The position numbers were made by a program, and so were the translations under genes. 64,000 bases of DNA from Andreesenia angusta (GTDB lineage: Bacteria > Bacillota > Clostridia > Tissierellales > Gottschalkiaceae): the NCBI RefSeq assembly GCF_001855385.1, contig NZ_MKIE01000003.1:62001-126000 (forward strand), written 5' to 3'. Numbering within the stretch: position 1 is the first letter of the stretch; every line of letters starts with the position of its first letter. Of the stretch, positions 37,070 through 45,707 are shown piece after piece. The notes beneath the pieces were generated by a model. That model saw only the letters and a program-made list of their open reading frames with translations, was not told where the DNA came from and ran no database searches.

Positions 37070-37333
37070 ATGAAATTCAATATTTCAGATAGGGCAAAAG
37101 AGTTTATAAGGGAAGAGCTCAGTGGAAAGAACGTAAGGTTTTACGCTAGGCGAAAGATGTGAGCCGGCAACATATATGAATGGGCTCTGGACGATCCCAA
37201 ACCGGAAGACGATGTGTACGAAATAGAAGGTGCAAATGTAATACTTGGTAGTGATATATGTAGAAGCGTGAAAGTCATAAATATCGGATTTGAGGAATAC
37301 GAATGGGGAGACGATTTGGTCATAACCAGTTAA
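37070..37333 (+). CDS. HesB-like selenoprotein (UGA read as selenocysteine)
   Basis: The frame opens at ATG 37070 after GAGGTGAT and contains one in-frame TGA at 37160-37162 (residue 31). Translation resumes in the same frame to TAA at 37331-37333. The 87-residue product matches the HesB/IscA fold: VRFYARRKM-Sec-AGNIYEWALDDP aligns with the family's GCSG-x-x-x-x-LALDEP region, so Sec replaces the conserved Cys. The C-terminal CGCG motif of IscA is missing. A 5-bp stem, GAGCC (37161-37165) with GGCTC (37183-37187), directly follows the UGA and is a candidate bacterial SECIS. HesB-like selenoproteins are a described family; their role is probably iron-sulfur or redox chemistry. Normal gene searches would miss it. 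Confidence 0.88.
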
Positions 37334-37335
37334 AC

Positions 37336-37369
37336 AAAAGAGGCTCTGTAGTTTAAGAGCCTCTTTTTA
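37336..37369. terminator. Bidirectional terminator between the HesB-like and apbE genes
   Basis: AAAAGAGGCTC (37336-37346) pairs with GAGCCTCTTTT (37357-37367), with T-runs on both strands. It overlaps the end of apbE on the opposite strand. Confidence 0.88.
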
Positions 37370-38399
37370 TGATTTTGAACTCGCTGTTTTTCAGTTCGAA
37401 TGCATCGCTTATCCCGCTAGTGAGATAGACTTCCTTTGACTTTGTTATGAATATGGCCTCGACTCCATCTAGGCCCTCTACAAGGTCTATGCCGTCTTCT
37501 AGACCAAGCAGAAACACAGATGTCGAGAGCCCATCTGCGTCTATCGACTTGTCACAGATTATAGAAACTCCCATAATCTCGTTGTCAGAAGGGTAGCCAG
37601 TGTCTGGGTCTAGTATATGGTGGTATTTGACACCATCTGACTCAAGGAACCTCTCGTAGACACCAGAAGTCACAACTGAAGACTCGGAGGATTCGACTAT
37701 GCCTATATAGTCGTTTCTGCTTTCAGAGAAGGGATTTTTTATGCCTACTTTCCAGAGCTCATCTTCCTCATTTGTGCCTATAAGAAACAGGTTCCCACCT
37801 ATATCCACTATAGCTTTTTTTACGCCCTTGGATTTAAGGTACTCAGACACAGCGTCAGCTGCATAGCCTTTGGCTATTCCACCCAGGTCTAGCGTGGTCC
37901 CAGGCTTTAAAAGTGTCACTGTATTTTCAGTCCTGTCTACTTTGACGCTCTTGTAGTCTATACTTGGAAGCACAGCTGCTATTTCTTCTTCGGACGGAAC
38001 CTTGGCGTTTTCCCCGCCTATATCCCAAAGCTTTACTAGGCTTCCGGAGGTTATGTCGAACTTGCCGCCGGAAACCTCGGAGTAGTAGAGGCCTCGCTCT
38101 ATAACGTCTATAGTTTCATCAGACACAGGCACCGGGACGCCAGGATTTTTGTTTATGCTATTGACTTCGCTGTCATCTATGTTCAAGCTCATCTTCGACT
38201 CTATATCCTCTATTATGTCGAAAGACTCTGAAAACAGATTGTCTTCCAGAGGGTCGTATATAGTTAGATTCACTATAGTCCCCATGAGGTAGCTTGTCTT
38301 ATTTACTGAACTGCTTTTGCTGCTTACACTTTGGGCTCGGTATATCGAAAACGCTATAAGTGCCAGTATTATCACTGTGGTTATTCTCTTTCTGTTCAT
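37353..38399 (-). CDS. apbE: FAD:protein FMN transferase ApbE
   Basis: ApbE cleaves FAD and attaches FMN covalently to a Thr or Ser of target proteins outside the membrane, notably RnfD and RnfG. The 348-residue product has an N-terminal signal or anchor (about residues 5-22) followed by the ApbE domain. Characteristic segments are LDLGGIAKGYAADAVSEYL and DPDTGYPSDNEIMGVSII, with Mg-binding acidic residues in SIDADGLSTSVF. It is monocistronic and divergent from leuS. The rnf genes at the end of this window are the likely client. Confidence 0.93.
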   Translation of the reverse strand: MNRKRITTVIILALIAFSIYRAQSVSSKSSSVNKTSYLMGTIVNLTIYDPLEDNLFSESFDIIEDIESKMSLNIDDSEVNSINKNPGVPVPVSDETIDVIERGLYYSEVSGGKFDITSGSLVKLWDIGGENAKVPSEEEIAAVLPSIDYKSVKVDRTENTVTLLKPGTTLDLGGIAKGYAADAVSEYLKSKGVKKAIVDIGGNLFLIGTNEEDELWKVGIKNPFSESRNDYIGIVESSESSVVTSGVYERFLESDGVKYHHILDPDTGYPSDNEIMGVSIICDKSIDADGLSTSVFLLGLEDGIDLVEGLDGVEAIFITKSKEVYLTSGISDAFELKNSEFKIIKRGS

Positions 38400-38516
38400 A
38401 GATATACTCCTTTCTATACGATAATAGTATACACTAGATTTGCATATTAGACGATATATTTATGGCTGGATAGGTCGAAAATAACTTTTATATGCTCTCT
38501 TAAACTCTATTCTACG

Positions 38517-38545
38517 TTGATTTATAGGTAGAAATCTGATAAACT
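38517..38545 (+). promoter_or_regulatory. Predicted promoter for the leuS T-box transcript
   Basis: TTGATT (38517-38522), 17 bases and TAAACT (38540-38545). It lies about 190 bases before the T-box core. Confidence 0.65.
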
Positions 38546-38551
38546 AAAACT

Positions 38552-38790
38552 TAGTTAAGATACAAAAGCTGTGACGGAAAACACTAGGCTTAACCTCATT
38601 TTGTAGAGAGCTGTTGGACGGTGCGAAACAGTATTGAGGAAAGCTGAACTCATTCCCGAGCTATCAGGATGAATACAATAGTTCTGATCGTTTAAGGCGC
38701 GTTACAGTCTTTCAAGAGGACGGCAAGAGCTGTCAAATAGGGTGGTACCGCGAATCTCTTCGTCTCTATGAGAATGAAGGGGTTTTATTT
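38552..38790 (+). promoter_or_regulatory. Leucine T-box leader of leuS
   Basis: The T-box core AAATAGGGTGGTACCGCG lies at 38735-38752. Its TGGT pairs with the ACCA end of uncharged tRNA. The specifier in Stem I is most likely CTC at 38649-38651, flanked by GAA and ATT in the specifier loop, which reads tRNA-Leu(GAG). A terminator follows (38754-38790) that competes with the antiterminator. Low charged tRNA-Leu should therefore raise leuS transcription. Confidence 0.9.
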
Positions 38791-38818
38791 TTGTAGAAAA
38801 CACTGAGGAGTGAATGAA

Positions 38819-41230
38819 TTGAGAGAATATAATCCAAAAAACATTGAAAAAAAATGGCAAGATATCTGGGATGAAAAGGGAACTTTTCACGCCTCGGAAG
38901 AAAAGTCTAAGCCTAAGTTCTATGCACTTGTTGAGTTCCCATATCCATCGGGGCAAGGCCTTCATGTAGGGCATCCTAGACCTTACACTGCACTTGACAT
39001 AGTCTCTAGAAAGAGAAGGATGGAAGGCTACAACGTGCTGTATCCAATGGGATGGGACGCATTCGGGCTTCCGACTGAAAACTACGCTATAAAGAACAAG
39101 ATACATCCAAAGCTTGTGACAGAGCAGAACGTGGCGAGATTCAAGAGCCAGCTTAAGTCGCTTGGTCTTTCTTTCGACTGGTCAAGGGAGATAAACACCA
39201 CAGATCCTGAGTACTACAAGTGGACACAGTGGATATTCCTAAAGCTCTACGAGAAGGGCTTGGCTTACAAGAAAGAGGCGTCTATAAACTGGTGTCCTGA
39301 CTGTAAGGTGGGACTTTCAAACGAGGAAGTTGTAAACGGCGCTTGCGAGAGATGTGGCACAGAGGTCTCTAGAAAGATAAAGAACCAGTGGATGCTCAAG
39401 ATAACTGAGTATGCGGAGAGGCTTATAAAAGACCTTGACTTGGTTGACTATATACAGAGGGTAAAGATACAGCAGAAAAACTGGATAGGAAAGTCTGAAG
39501 GTATGGAAGTAGACTTCAAGCTAAACGGATTTGAAGAGGCATTGAGAGTCTATACAACTAGACCAGATACGCTATACGGTGTGACTTATATGGTCATATC
39601 TCCTGAGCACCCTGTTATAGACAAGCTGAAAGAAAAGATAGAAAACATGGACGCTATCGAGGAGTACAGGGAGTTCGCATCGAAGAAGTCCGACTTCGAG
39701 AGAACAGAGATGGCTAAAGACAAGACAGGTGTGGCGCTAGAGGGAATAAAAGCTATAAACCCTGTGAGCGGCAAAGAGATACCGGTCTGGGTTTCAGACT
39801 ACGTGCTTATGAGCTATGGAACAGGGGCAATAATGGCTGTGCCTGGCCACGACACTAGAGACTGGGAGTTTGCAAAGAAATTCGAGCTGCCTATAGTGGA
39901 GGTTGTAGCAGGCGGAGACGTGCAAAGCGAAGCTTTTACAGATATAGAGAACGGAACTATGATAAACTCAGGCATAATAGACGGACTCTCAGTAGAGGAT
40001 GCAAAGGTGAAGATAGCGGAGCATCTTGAAGCTCAGGGAATAGGAGAGAGGACTACAAACTACAAGCTGAGAGACTGGGTATTCTCAAGACAGAGGTACT
40101 GGGGAGAGCCTATACCTATGGTGTACTGTGAATCTTGTGGATGGGTTCCAGTGCCGGAGGAGGAGCTTCCGCTTACGCTTCCAGAGGTTGAGAGCTATGA
40201 GCCTACAGACAACGGGGAGTCACCGCTTGCCAATATAACGGACTGGGTGAATACGGAATGTCCTAAGTGCAAGGGAGCGGCGAAAAGAGAGACAGACACT
40301 ATGCCACAATGGGCAGGATCATCTTGGTATTTCCTGAGATATATAGACCCTGCAAACGACAAGGAGCTTGCGAGCAAGGAGAATCTGGACTACTGGATAC
40401 CTGTAGACTGGTACAACGGCGGAATGGAGCACACTACGCTTCACCTTCTATACTCTAGGTTCTGGCATAAATTCCTGTACGACTGCGGTATAGTTCCTAC
40501 GGCAGAGCCTTACCAGAAGAGAACGTCTCACGGCATGATACTTGGAGAGAACAACGAGAAGATGTCTAAGTCTAGAGGGAATGTTGTGAATCCAGACGAG
40601 GTTGTGGAGGAGTTCGGAGCCGACACGCTTAGAGTGTACGAGATGTTTATAGGGGACTTTGAAAAGAGTGTCTCTTGGTCTGAAAATGGAGTGCGTGGAT
40701 GCAGAAGATTCCTAGATAGGGTGTGGAGACTTCAGGAAATCCTGGTGGACGGAGAGGAGTACTCTTCTGAGCTTGAATCTTCAATGCACAAGACCATAAA
40801 AAAGGTGAGTGAAGACTTTGAGAACATGAAGTTCAACACTGGGATAGCAGCTCTTATGGGACTTATAAACGAGATAAACAGCGTTGGAAAGATAAACAAG
40901 GCTGAATACAGAACTTTCCTTTCACTTCTCAATCCGGCGGCGCCTCATATAACAGAGGAGCTTTGGGAGCTAGCTGGCTTTGAAAACATGCTGAACGAGT
41001 CGCCTTGGCCTCTGTGGGACGAGGAAAAGACGGTGGATGACGTGATAGAGATAGCTGTACAGGTAAACGGAAAGGTGAAGGGGATCATAAGCATTTCAAA
41101 AGATGCCTCGGCAGAAGAGGCACATGAGAAGGCTTTTGATGACGAAAAGATATCTGGAGCCATAGGTGACAAGAGTGTAGTTAAAGAGATATATGTACCT
41201 GGAAAGATATACAATATAGTTGTGAAGTAG
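38819..41230 (+). CDS. leuS: Leucyl-tRNA synthetase
   Basis: LeuRS charges tRNA-Leu and proofreads misactivated amino acids in its CP1 domain. TTG 38819 gives 803 residues beginning [17 protein letters not shown] and has GAGGAG 8 bases upstream. An in-frame GTG at 38810 touches the Shine-Dalgarno and is less likely. Class I signatures are present: [12 protein letters not shown] (HIGH variant) and KMSKSRGN. The zinc-like CxxC pairs in CPDCKVG and CERCGTE and the editing-domain [12 protein letters not shown] are visible. It is controlled by the T-box just upstream. Confidence 0.96.
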   Translation: MREYNPKNIEKKWQDIWDEKGTFHASEEKSKPKFYALVEFPYPSGQGLHVGHPRPYTALDIVSRKRRMEGYNVLYPMGWDAFGLPTENYAIKNKIHPKLVTEQNVARFKSQLKSLGLSFDWSREINTTDPEYYKWTQWIFLKLYEKGLAYKKEASINWCPDCKVGLSNEEVVNGACERCGTEVSRKIKNQWMLKITEYAERLIKDLDLVDYIQRVKIQQKNWIGKSEGMEVDFKLNGFEEALRVYTTRPDTLYGVTYMVISPEHPVIDKLKEKIENMDAIEEYREFASKKSDFERTEMAKDKTGVALEGIKAINPVSGKEIPVWVSDYVLMSYGTGAIMAVPGHDTRDWEFAKKFELPIVEVVAGGDVQSEAFTDIENGTMINSGIIDGLSVEDAKVKIAEHLEAQGIGERTTNYKLRDWVFSRQRYWGEPIPMVYCESCGWVPVPEEELPLTLPEVESYEPTDNGESPLANITDWVNTECPKCKGAAKRETDTMPQWAGSSWYFLRYIDPANDKELASKENLDYWIPVDWYNGGMEHTTLHLLYSRFWHKFLYDCGIVPTAEPYQKRTSHGMILGENNEKMSKSRGNVVNPDEVVEEFGADTLRVYEMFIGDFEKSVSWSENGVRGCRRFLDRVWRLQEILVDGEEYSSELESSMHKTIKKVSEDFENMKFNTGIAALMGLINEINSVGKINKAEYRTFLSLLNPAAPHITEELWELAGFENMLNESPWPLWDEEKTVDDVIEIAVQVNGKVKGIISISKDASAEEAHEKAFDDEKISGAIGDKSVVKEIYVPGKIYNIVVK

Positions 41231-41237
41231 GATATAT

Positions 41238-41267
41238 AGGCTGCCGAGATTTCGGCAGTCTGTTTTT
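41238..41267 (+). terminator. Intrinsic terminator after leuS
   Basis: AGGCTGCCGA pairs with TCGGCAGTCT around a 4-base loop, with one G-U, followed by GTTTTTAT. Confidence 0.87.
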
Positions 41268-41286
41268 ATAGCTGGAGGTGGATATT

Positions 41287-42342
41287 GTGGCAAAGACTCA
41301 GATAAAGAGGGGAAAGCAGAAGTGGAGAAACAAGCCGGGAGAACTGGTCTACACTGGGGACATATCGAGCGAAGAGGTCCAAGTGGACGTACTGCTGTAC
41401 AGCCCAGAGACAGACGAGATATCATTTAAAAAAAAGATAGAGGAGTTCAAGGACTACAGCGGCTACAGGTTTATAGACGTGAAAGGACTCAACAACAAAG
41501 ATGAGATGCAGAGGATAGGAGCTATACTAGGCCTAGACGATCTGCTTTTAGAGGACATAATGCATATGGGCGAAAGGCCAAGGCTGGAGCTCCAGAAGGA
41601 CTACCTTTTCCTCATAATGAAAAACCTCTACTTAGACAAGGAGAATATAAGGATAGTGCAGGAGCAGCTCTCCTTTGTCGTAAAAGACAGAACTATAGTT
41701 ATATTTAGAGACTCTGACTCCGAAGTTATAAACTATGCAAAGGAAAAGCTGAAAAACTCAAAGCACAGCTTGAGGCGCTTCGGCACTGACTATGCGCTCT
41801 ACTACATAATGGACTTGTTAGTTGACAACTACTTTCTGATAGTCAGCGACGTAGAGGAGCAGATAGAGCAGATAGAGGAGGCCATAATAAGCGGAGAAGA
41901 GAGCATGAACTTGGAAGAGGTGTACAGGATAAGAAAAGAGCTGCTGCTTTTAAGGGCGTCTATATGGCCGCTAGAAGACGTAATCCACGGAATGATAAGA
42001 GAGGAAGGGCTTATAGAGAACAGCACAAAGGAGTACTTGAGAGATTTAAAGGGGAATATTTCCCAAATAATGGACTACACTTCTATATACAGGGAGTCTA
42101 TACTGGGGCTGTTTGACATATACCTCTCGAATACCAGCAACAAGATGAACAGCATAATGCAGACGCTCACCGTCATATCCATAATGTTCATACCCTCCAC
42201 ATTCCTAGCTGGAGTATATGGGATGAACTTCAAAGAGTTCCCCGAGCTTGGAATAAAGCATGCATATCCAGTGTTTTGGATAATAAATATAGCGCTTATG
42301 ATCTTCATGTACAGGTACTTTAAAAACAAGAGATGGCTTTAG
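41287..42342 (+). CDS. corA: CorA-family magnesium/cobalt transporter
   Basis: CorA forms a pentameric channel for Mg2+, Co2+ or related cations. The 351-residue product has a soluble N-terminal domain (about 1-280) and two C-terminal membrane helices. The first ends with the pore signature YGMNF (within AGVYGMNFKEFPELG). GTG 41287 is preferred because GGAGGTG lies just upstream; the GTG at 41278 is part of that Shine-Dalgarno. The gene stands alone between leuS and the opposite-strand uvsE. Confidence 0.92.
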   Translation: MAKTQIKRGKQKWRNKPGELVYTGDISSEEVQVDVLLYSPETDEISFKKKIEEFKDYSGYRFIDVKGLNNKDEMQRIGAILGLDDLLLEDIMHMGERPRLELQKDYLFLIMKNLYLDKENIRIVQEQLSFVVKDRTIVIFRDSDSEVINYAKEKLKNSKHSLRRFGTDYALYYIMDLLVDNYFLIVSDVEEQIEQIEEAIISGEESMNLEEVYRIRKELLLLRASIWPLEDVIHGMIREEGLIENSTKEYLRDLKGNISQIMDYTSIYRESILGLFDIYLSNTSNKMNSIMQTLTVISIMFIPSTFLAGVYGMNFKEFPELGIKHAYPVFWIINIALMIFMYRYFKNKRWL

Positions 42343-42352
42343 TCTTCATTGA

Positions 42353-43609
42353 CTATAAAACGTCGTAAAAAAAATAGCTCTCCAGAAGGTACTCTGAATT
42401 GTATTTTTTTGAAAGCTTAAAAAGGAATTTCTTAAACTTAGAAGGATCAAGACTGCCCGCTTCAAGCGATTCGATATTGCTCTTGAAAGTGTCCCGCTCT
42501 TTTTCGCTACAGATATCTTTGAAATAGCCCCAGACATGAGAGAATGCGTTCACCATGCTTCCGAGCACAGGCTCTTCGCGCAGTGCGGAGTCTATTTCCC
42601 TGTACATGGTCAGAGCAGAAACACTGCACTCCCTGAACATGGCGCGAATAGATAAATAGCGATTATGCGAGTGATAGAGCACAAGGTATTTGTAACGCGC
42701 CCACTCGGACTGAAGCATATGAATATCTAGACTAGATACACAGTTTGAACACTTAATAGCAGAGATGTTCTTGTCCTTGACTTCAAGCATTATATCTGGC
42801 ACAGGCTCTCTTAAAGAGCTATAGAAGTCCAGAAACTCCGAGACTTCTATTGACTGAGAGTGGGAACCTGACTTTCCACCAACTTTCTGTTGAGAATAGT
42901 GCATCTTCTGCGGGCCGTCTTCGCTCTTCCAGGTAAGACCGGCTTCATATATCCACTCATCCTCTGATCTATCTTCTTCAGGAGGATTGAGTCTGTGATG
43001 GAGATTGTCGAAGACCACCGGTATTCCAAGCTCCTTGCCGATAGAGAGCACATCCGATATACTGTAAGATCTCTCGTCGTTTTCTATTATGAGCCTGGAC
43101 TTAACATTTGAACTCAGGGAAGCGTAGGACGACTTAAAGCGCTCTATGGCCGAAGCCTTGTCGCCGTAGACGCCGCCTATGTGGAGCACCATCTTATGGG
43201 TGCTGTTTAGTCCCAAAGAGTCAAGGAATTCACAGTGGTAGTTTAAATCCAGAACAGACTTGGATACAACTTCCGGGCTGTTTGAGTTTATGACTGTATA
43301 CTGGCCGGGGTGCATAGAGACTCTTATTCCACTTGAGATTATGAGTTCTCCCAAGCTTTTGAGCTCTGCACTGAATATATCTCTCCAGTTGAAATCCACT
43401 TCGGGGTGAGAAGCTAGCGGAATTATATCTGAGCTTATCCTAAAGAGCTTTATACTATTTGAAGCGTTGTATATAAGCATTTTCGAAAGTACTTCAAGGT
43501 TATGATTTGTTATTTCGATAAGATTTTTCTCATCTGAATTTGAAAGCCTGCAAGACTTGAGTTTGAATCCCGAGACACCGTATACAAGGCAGGCATATCC
43601 GATGCTCAA
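42353..43609 (-). CDS. uvsE: UV damage endonuclease (UVDE family)
   Basis: UvsE nicks DNA 5' of UV photoproducts and some other lesions in an alternative excision repair path. The 418-residue product begins MSIGYACLVYGVSGFKLKSC. It shows TIM-barrel metal-ligand motifs typical of the family: FRISSDIIPLASHP, RVSMHPGQYTVINS, HIGGVYGDKASAIERF, ENDERSYS, VFDNLHH and a late DIMLEVKDKNISAIK. A C-terminal extension of about 110 residues is found in clostridial members. It immediately follows a small membrane-protein gene, with no gap. Confidence 0.88.
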   Translation of the reverse strand: MSIGYACLVYGVSGFKLKSCRLSNSDEKNLIEITNHNLEVLSKMLIYNASNSIKLFRISSDIIPLASHPEVDFNWRDIFSAELKSLGELIISSGIRVSMHPGQYTVINSNSPEVVSKSVLDLNYHCEFLDSLGLNSTHKMVLHIGGVYGDKASAIERFKSSYASLSSNVKSRLIIENDERSYSISDVLSIGKELGIPVVFDNLHHRLNPPEEDRSEDEWIYEAGLTWKSEDGPQKMHYSQQKVGGKSGSHSQSIEVSEFLDFYSSLREPVPDIMLEVKDKNISAIKCSNCVSSLDIHMLQSEWARYKYLVLYHSHNRYLSIRAMFRECSVSALTMYREIDSALREEPVLGSMVNAFSHVWGYFKDICSEKERDTFKSNIESLEAGSLDPSKFKKFLFKLSKKYNSEYLLESYFFYDVL

Positions 43610-43831
43610 TTAAGCTCTCCCACTCTTGTTGCCAGACTGGATCTGCTTTCTTTTTTCGCGGATCAAATGCCCTATTAATATGAGGACTGAAATTACAATC
43701 AAGTAGATAACCATTCTTCCTGGACTTGGGAGAGCTTCGTCTAGCAGGAATTTCATGATAAATACCACTGCTGTAACAGACAGCAGGAGAGTCTTGATGT
43801 AGTTTAGTAAAAACGGTTTATTTATCTTCAT
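43610..43831 (-). CDS. Small two-helix membrane protein, unknown function
   Basis: The 73-residue product has two hydrophobic segments, LLLSVTAVVFIMKFLL (about 11-26) and MVIYLIVISVLILIGHLI (about 39-56), and a basic tail with REKRKQ. Its stop codon abuts the uvsE start on the same strand, so the two are likely cotranscribed. I recognise no family. The frame is clean and the position supports a real gene. Confidence 0.6.
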   Translation of the reverse strand: MKINKPFLLNYIKTLLLSVTAVVFIMKFLLDEALPSPGRMVIYLIVISVLILIGHLIREKRKQIQSGNKSGRA

Positions 43832-44008
43832 AATTTTTGCAGTAAAACTGCATTACACCTCGCTTTTTTATATATGTGGACTAAATTTAATAGGAAAAAA
43901 GCACAAAAGTCAAATTAGGAAAACGTTAATATACTTAGAATATAGAACTTTGACGGAAATTAGAAGAGAAAAATAAAACATAGGCTTTAAAACAGATGAA
44001 TATTAAAT

Positions 44009-44037
44009 TTTCAAAGTAGAGACTTTGATAGTATAAT
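44009..44037 (+). promoter_or_regulatory. Predicted promoter of 6S RNA
   Basis: TATAAT (44032-44037) with a weak TTTCAA (44009-44014) 17 bases upstream. The predicted start, near 44044, is just before the 6S RNA 5' arm. Confidence 0.6.
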
Positions 44038-44052
44038 CGACTTAACAACTAA

Positions 44053-44226
44053 ACAGTTCCTGAGATGTTTGGAAGCTTTTATAATTCAACCGACATATGT
44101 AATATGGGAATCTGAAGTCTACACTCAGATGACACGCCCTCCGGGGAAGTCAAAAGTGTGTGGCAAGATACCCACCTGCGAGAACTGCGGGTGTGAATTA
44201 GAGGAGTGACCGGCATGTCGGGAAAT
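44053..44226 (+). ncRNA. ssrS: 6S RNA
   Basis: The 5' segment TTCCTGAGATG (44057-44067) pairs with the 3' segment CATGTCGGGAA (44214-44224) over ten of eleven positions. This forms the closing stem of 6S RNA, and CCTGAGATGTTTGGAAGC resembles the conserved 5' end of known 6S RNAs. The length of about 175 bases, a long quasi-helical fold with a central bubble, a promoter upstream and a perfect terminator downstream all fit. 6S RNA mimics an open promoter and sequesters RNA polymerase in stationary phase. No covariance search was run. Confidence 0.78.
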
Positions 44227-44260
44227 AAAAATACCTTAGTCAAAGACTAAGGTATTTTTA
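44227..44260 (+). terminator. Intrinsic terminator after 6S RNA
   Basis: AAAAATACCTTAGTC (44227-44241) is the exact reverse complement of 44245-44259, around an AAA loop. Confidence 0.88.
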
Positions 44261-44321
44261 TTTGCTTATTTTCAAACTACAGGGGTATAAAATCTCCAAT
44301 AAGATAAAAGGAGTGATTGTC

Positions 44322-44654
44322 ATGCCAAGAGTTTTTCCACACAACAAAAATGCACTTAAGAGTAAAATAAACGCCAGAAAAAGAGAGGCTGAACTTACAG
44401 AAGAGGAAAAGAAGAATATGGCCAGCTGTCGTGGAGACAAGCAAGCGCATCCTTGCAAGAACCCAGTGTACCTATGCACAGAGTGCGGAAACTACGGTTG
44501 TAATCAAAGCGATTTAGACATCTGCACAGAGCAGGGATTTAAAAATGACAAGTGCCTGAACTGTAGAGTAGTTGGGAAGATAGTGCTTGTAATGCAGGAC
44601 GAATACGATGAAATAGTGGAAGAGTGGGAAAAAGAAGTGCCCGAAGTGAAGTAG
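44322..44654 (+). CDS. Cysteine-rich small protein, unknown function
   Basis: The 110-residue product has a basic N-terminal third (MPRVFPHNKNALKSKINARK), then eight cysteines in about 50 residues including CTEC and CLNC pairs. This suggests one or two zinc or iron sites. The tail is acidic. ATG 44322 has AAGGAGTG upstream; a longer frame from 44262 runs through the 6S terminator and is rejected. No family is recognised with confidence. It is followed by a bidirectional terminator. Confidence 0.72.
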   Translation: MPRVFPHNKNALKSKINARKREAELTEEEKKNMASCRGDKQAHPCKNPVYLCTECGNYGCNQSDLDICTEQGFKNDKCLNCRVVGKIVLVMQDEYDEIVEEWEKEVPEVK

Positions 44655-44661
44655 GAAGTGA

Positions 44662-44698
44662 AAAAAACTGCAGCGTCTTAAATGCGCTGCAGTTTTTT
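44662..44698. terminator. Bidirectional terminator between convergent genes
   Basis: AAAAAACTGCAGCG (44662-44675) is the reverse complement of 44685-44698, giving U-runs in both directions for the Cys-rich gene and the PHP gene. Confidence 0.88.
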
Positions 44699-45490
44699 AA
44701 AGTCAAAGTTTCCGTCTTTAAAGACAGATATATACTTGTAGTCTAGACTCTTGAGAGCGCTCAGAACCGAATTGTACTCTGAAGCTATATCATCTGGATG
44801 GTGCGAATCAGAGCCGAATACAAGTATCTCTCCGCCAAGCGACTTGTAAAGCTTTAAGATGTCTAGGTTAGGAAGAAAAGAGCCCATACCGTATCTGAAC
44901 CCAGAGGTATTTACCTCTATCCCCTTCCCGCGGGCTATGAGCAGCTTGAATATCTCTGCTAGCAAGTCCGAATACTTTAAAAAAGAGACTTCGTCGCTTA
45001 AAAACTTAGAGTACCTGTCTATGAGGTTTATATGGCCGATTACATCGTAGTTGTTGAAATGTTCCACGCAGTAAAGCAGCTCCTCGTAGTAGTCTATATA
45101 GGCCTGGAAAGGTGACTTGTCCTGGAAGAAAGCACCTTCATGCAGGTCTTTTCGCTTTGAAGTGTGGATAGACATTATGGTAAAGTCGAATTTTTCGAAA
45201 GGGAACATGTCCTCAACCGTAGGTACAAGGTGTGGCTGCATGCCCATCTCCACTCCGGAAAGCAGATCTATCCTGTCGCCGTAAAGTGATCTCAGGCGAT
45301 TGACTTCGTTTAAGTAGTCGTCGGTGTTGAATATAAAGAGGTCGCTGTACTTGGGGTCTCCATAGTCGTAGTCAACGTGGTCTGTAAAAGAGATGGCTTC
45401 TATATTCTTGGCGATGGCTGCCAGAACCATCTCTTCCATTGTGTATGCACAGTCTCCTGAAAAAGAGCTATGCACGTGGTAGTCTTGCAT
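44678..45490 (-). CDS. PHP-domain phosphatase, HisK/HisJ-like
   Basis: The 270-residue product is a PHP-superfamily metal-dependent phosphoesterase. Metal ligands appear in DYHVHSSFSGD (near residues 3-13), SFTDHVDYDYG, EMGMQPH, the IMSIHT histidine, VIGHINLIDR and GSDSHHPDD. The closest known activity is histidinol-phosphate phosphatase. However, no histidine-biosynthesis genes are nearby, so another sugar or nucleotide phosphate is possible. AGGAGTG lies upstream of the start. It is monocistronic. Confidence 0.82.
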   Translation of the reverse strand: MQDYHVHSSFSGDCAYTMEEMVLAAIAKNIEAISFTDHVDYDYGDPKYSDLFIFNTDDYLNEVNRLRSLYGDRIDLLSGVEMGMQPHLVPTVEDMFPFEKFDFTIMSIHTSKRKDLHEGAFFQDKSPFQAYIDYYEELLYCVEHFNNYDVIGHINLIDRYSKFLSDEVSFLKYSDLLAEIFKLLIARGKGIEVNTSGFRYGMGSFLPNLDILKLYKSLGGEILVFGSDSHHPDDIASEYNSVLSALKSLDYKYISVFKDGNFDFKKLQRI

Positions 45491-45707
45491 TCAAATCACT
45501 CCTAACTTATGTTGGTTATATTTTACTAGAAAAGCAAAGCCGAGTAAAGTCAATAATAGATGTGAATGACGAGTGAAATAATTATATATTAAAACTATAT
45601 TAAATAAACTATTTGGTGTGGAATAATATTTTGAAATGTAATATAATGATTGTAGATTGACTGATAATTAACAAACACTACATAAACATATAAAGGAGGA
45701 AATATAC

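Noticed and set aside
37070-37162. Reading the HesB-like gene as a pseudogene truncated at TGA
   Set aside because: The frame continues undamaged with conserved family residues on both sides, and the TGA falls exactly on the conserved Cys position.
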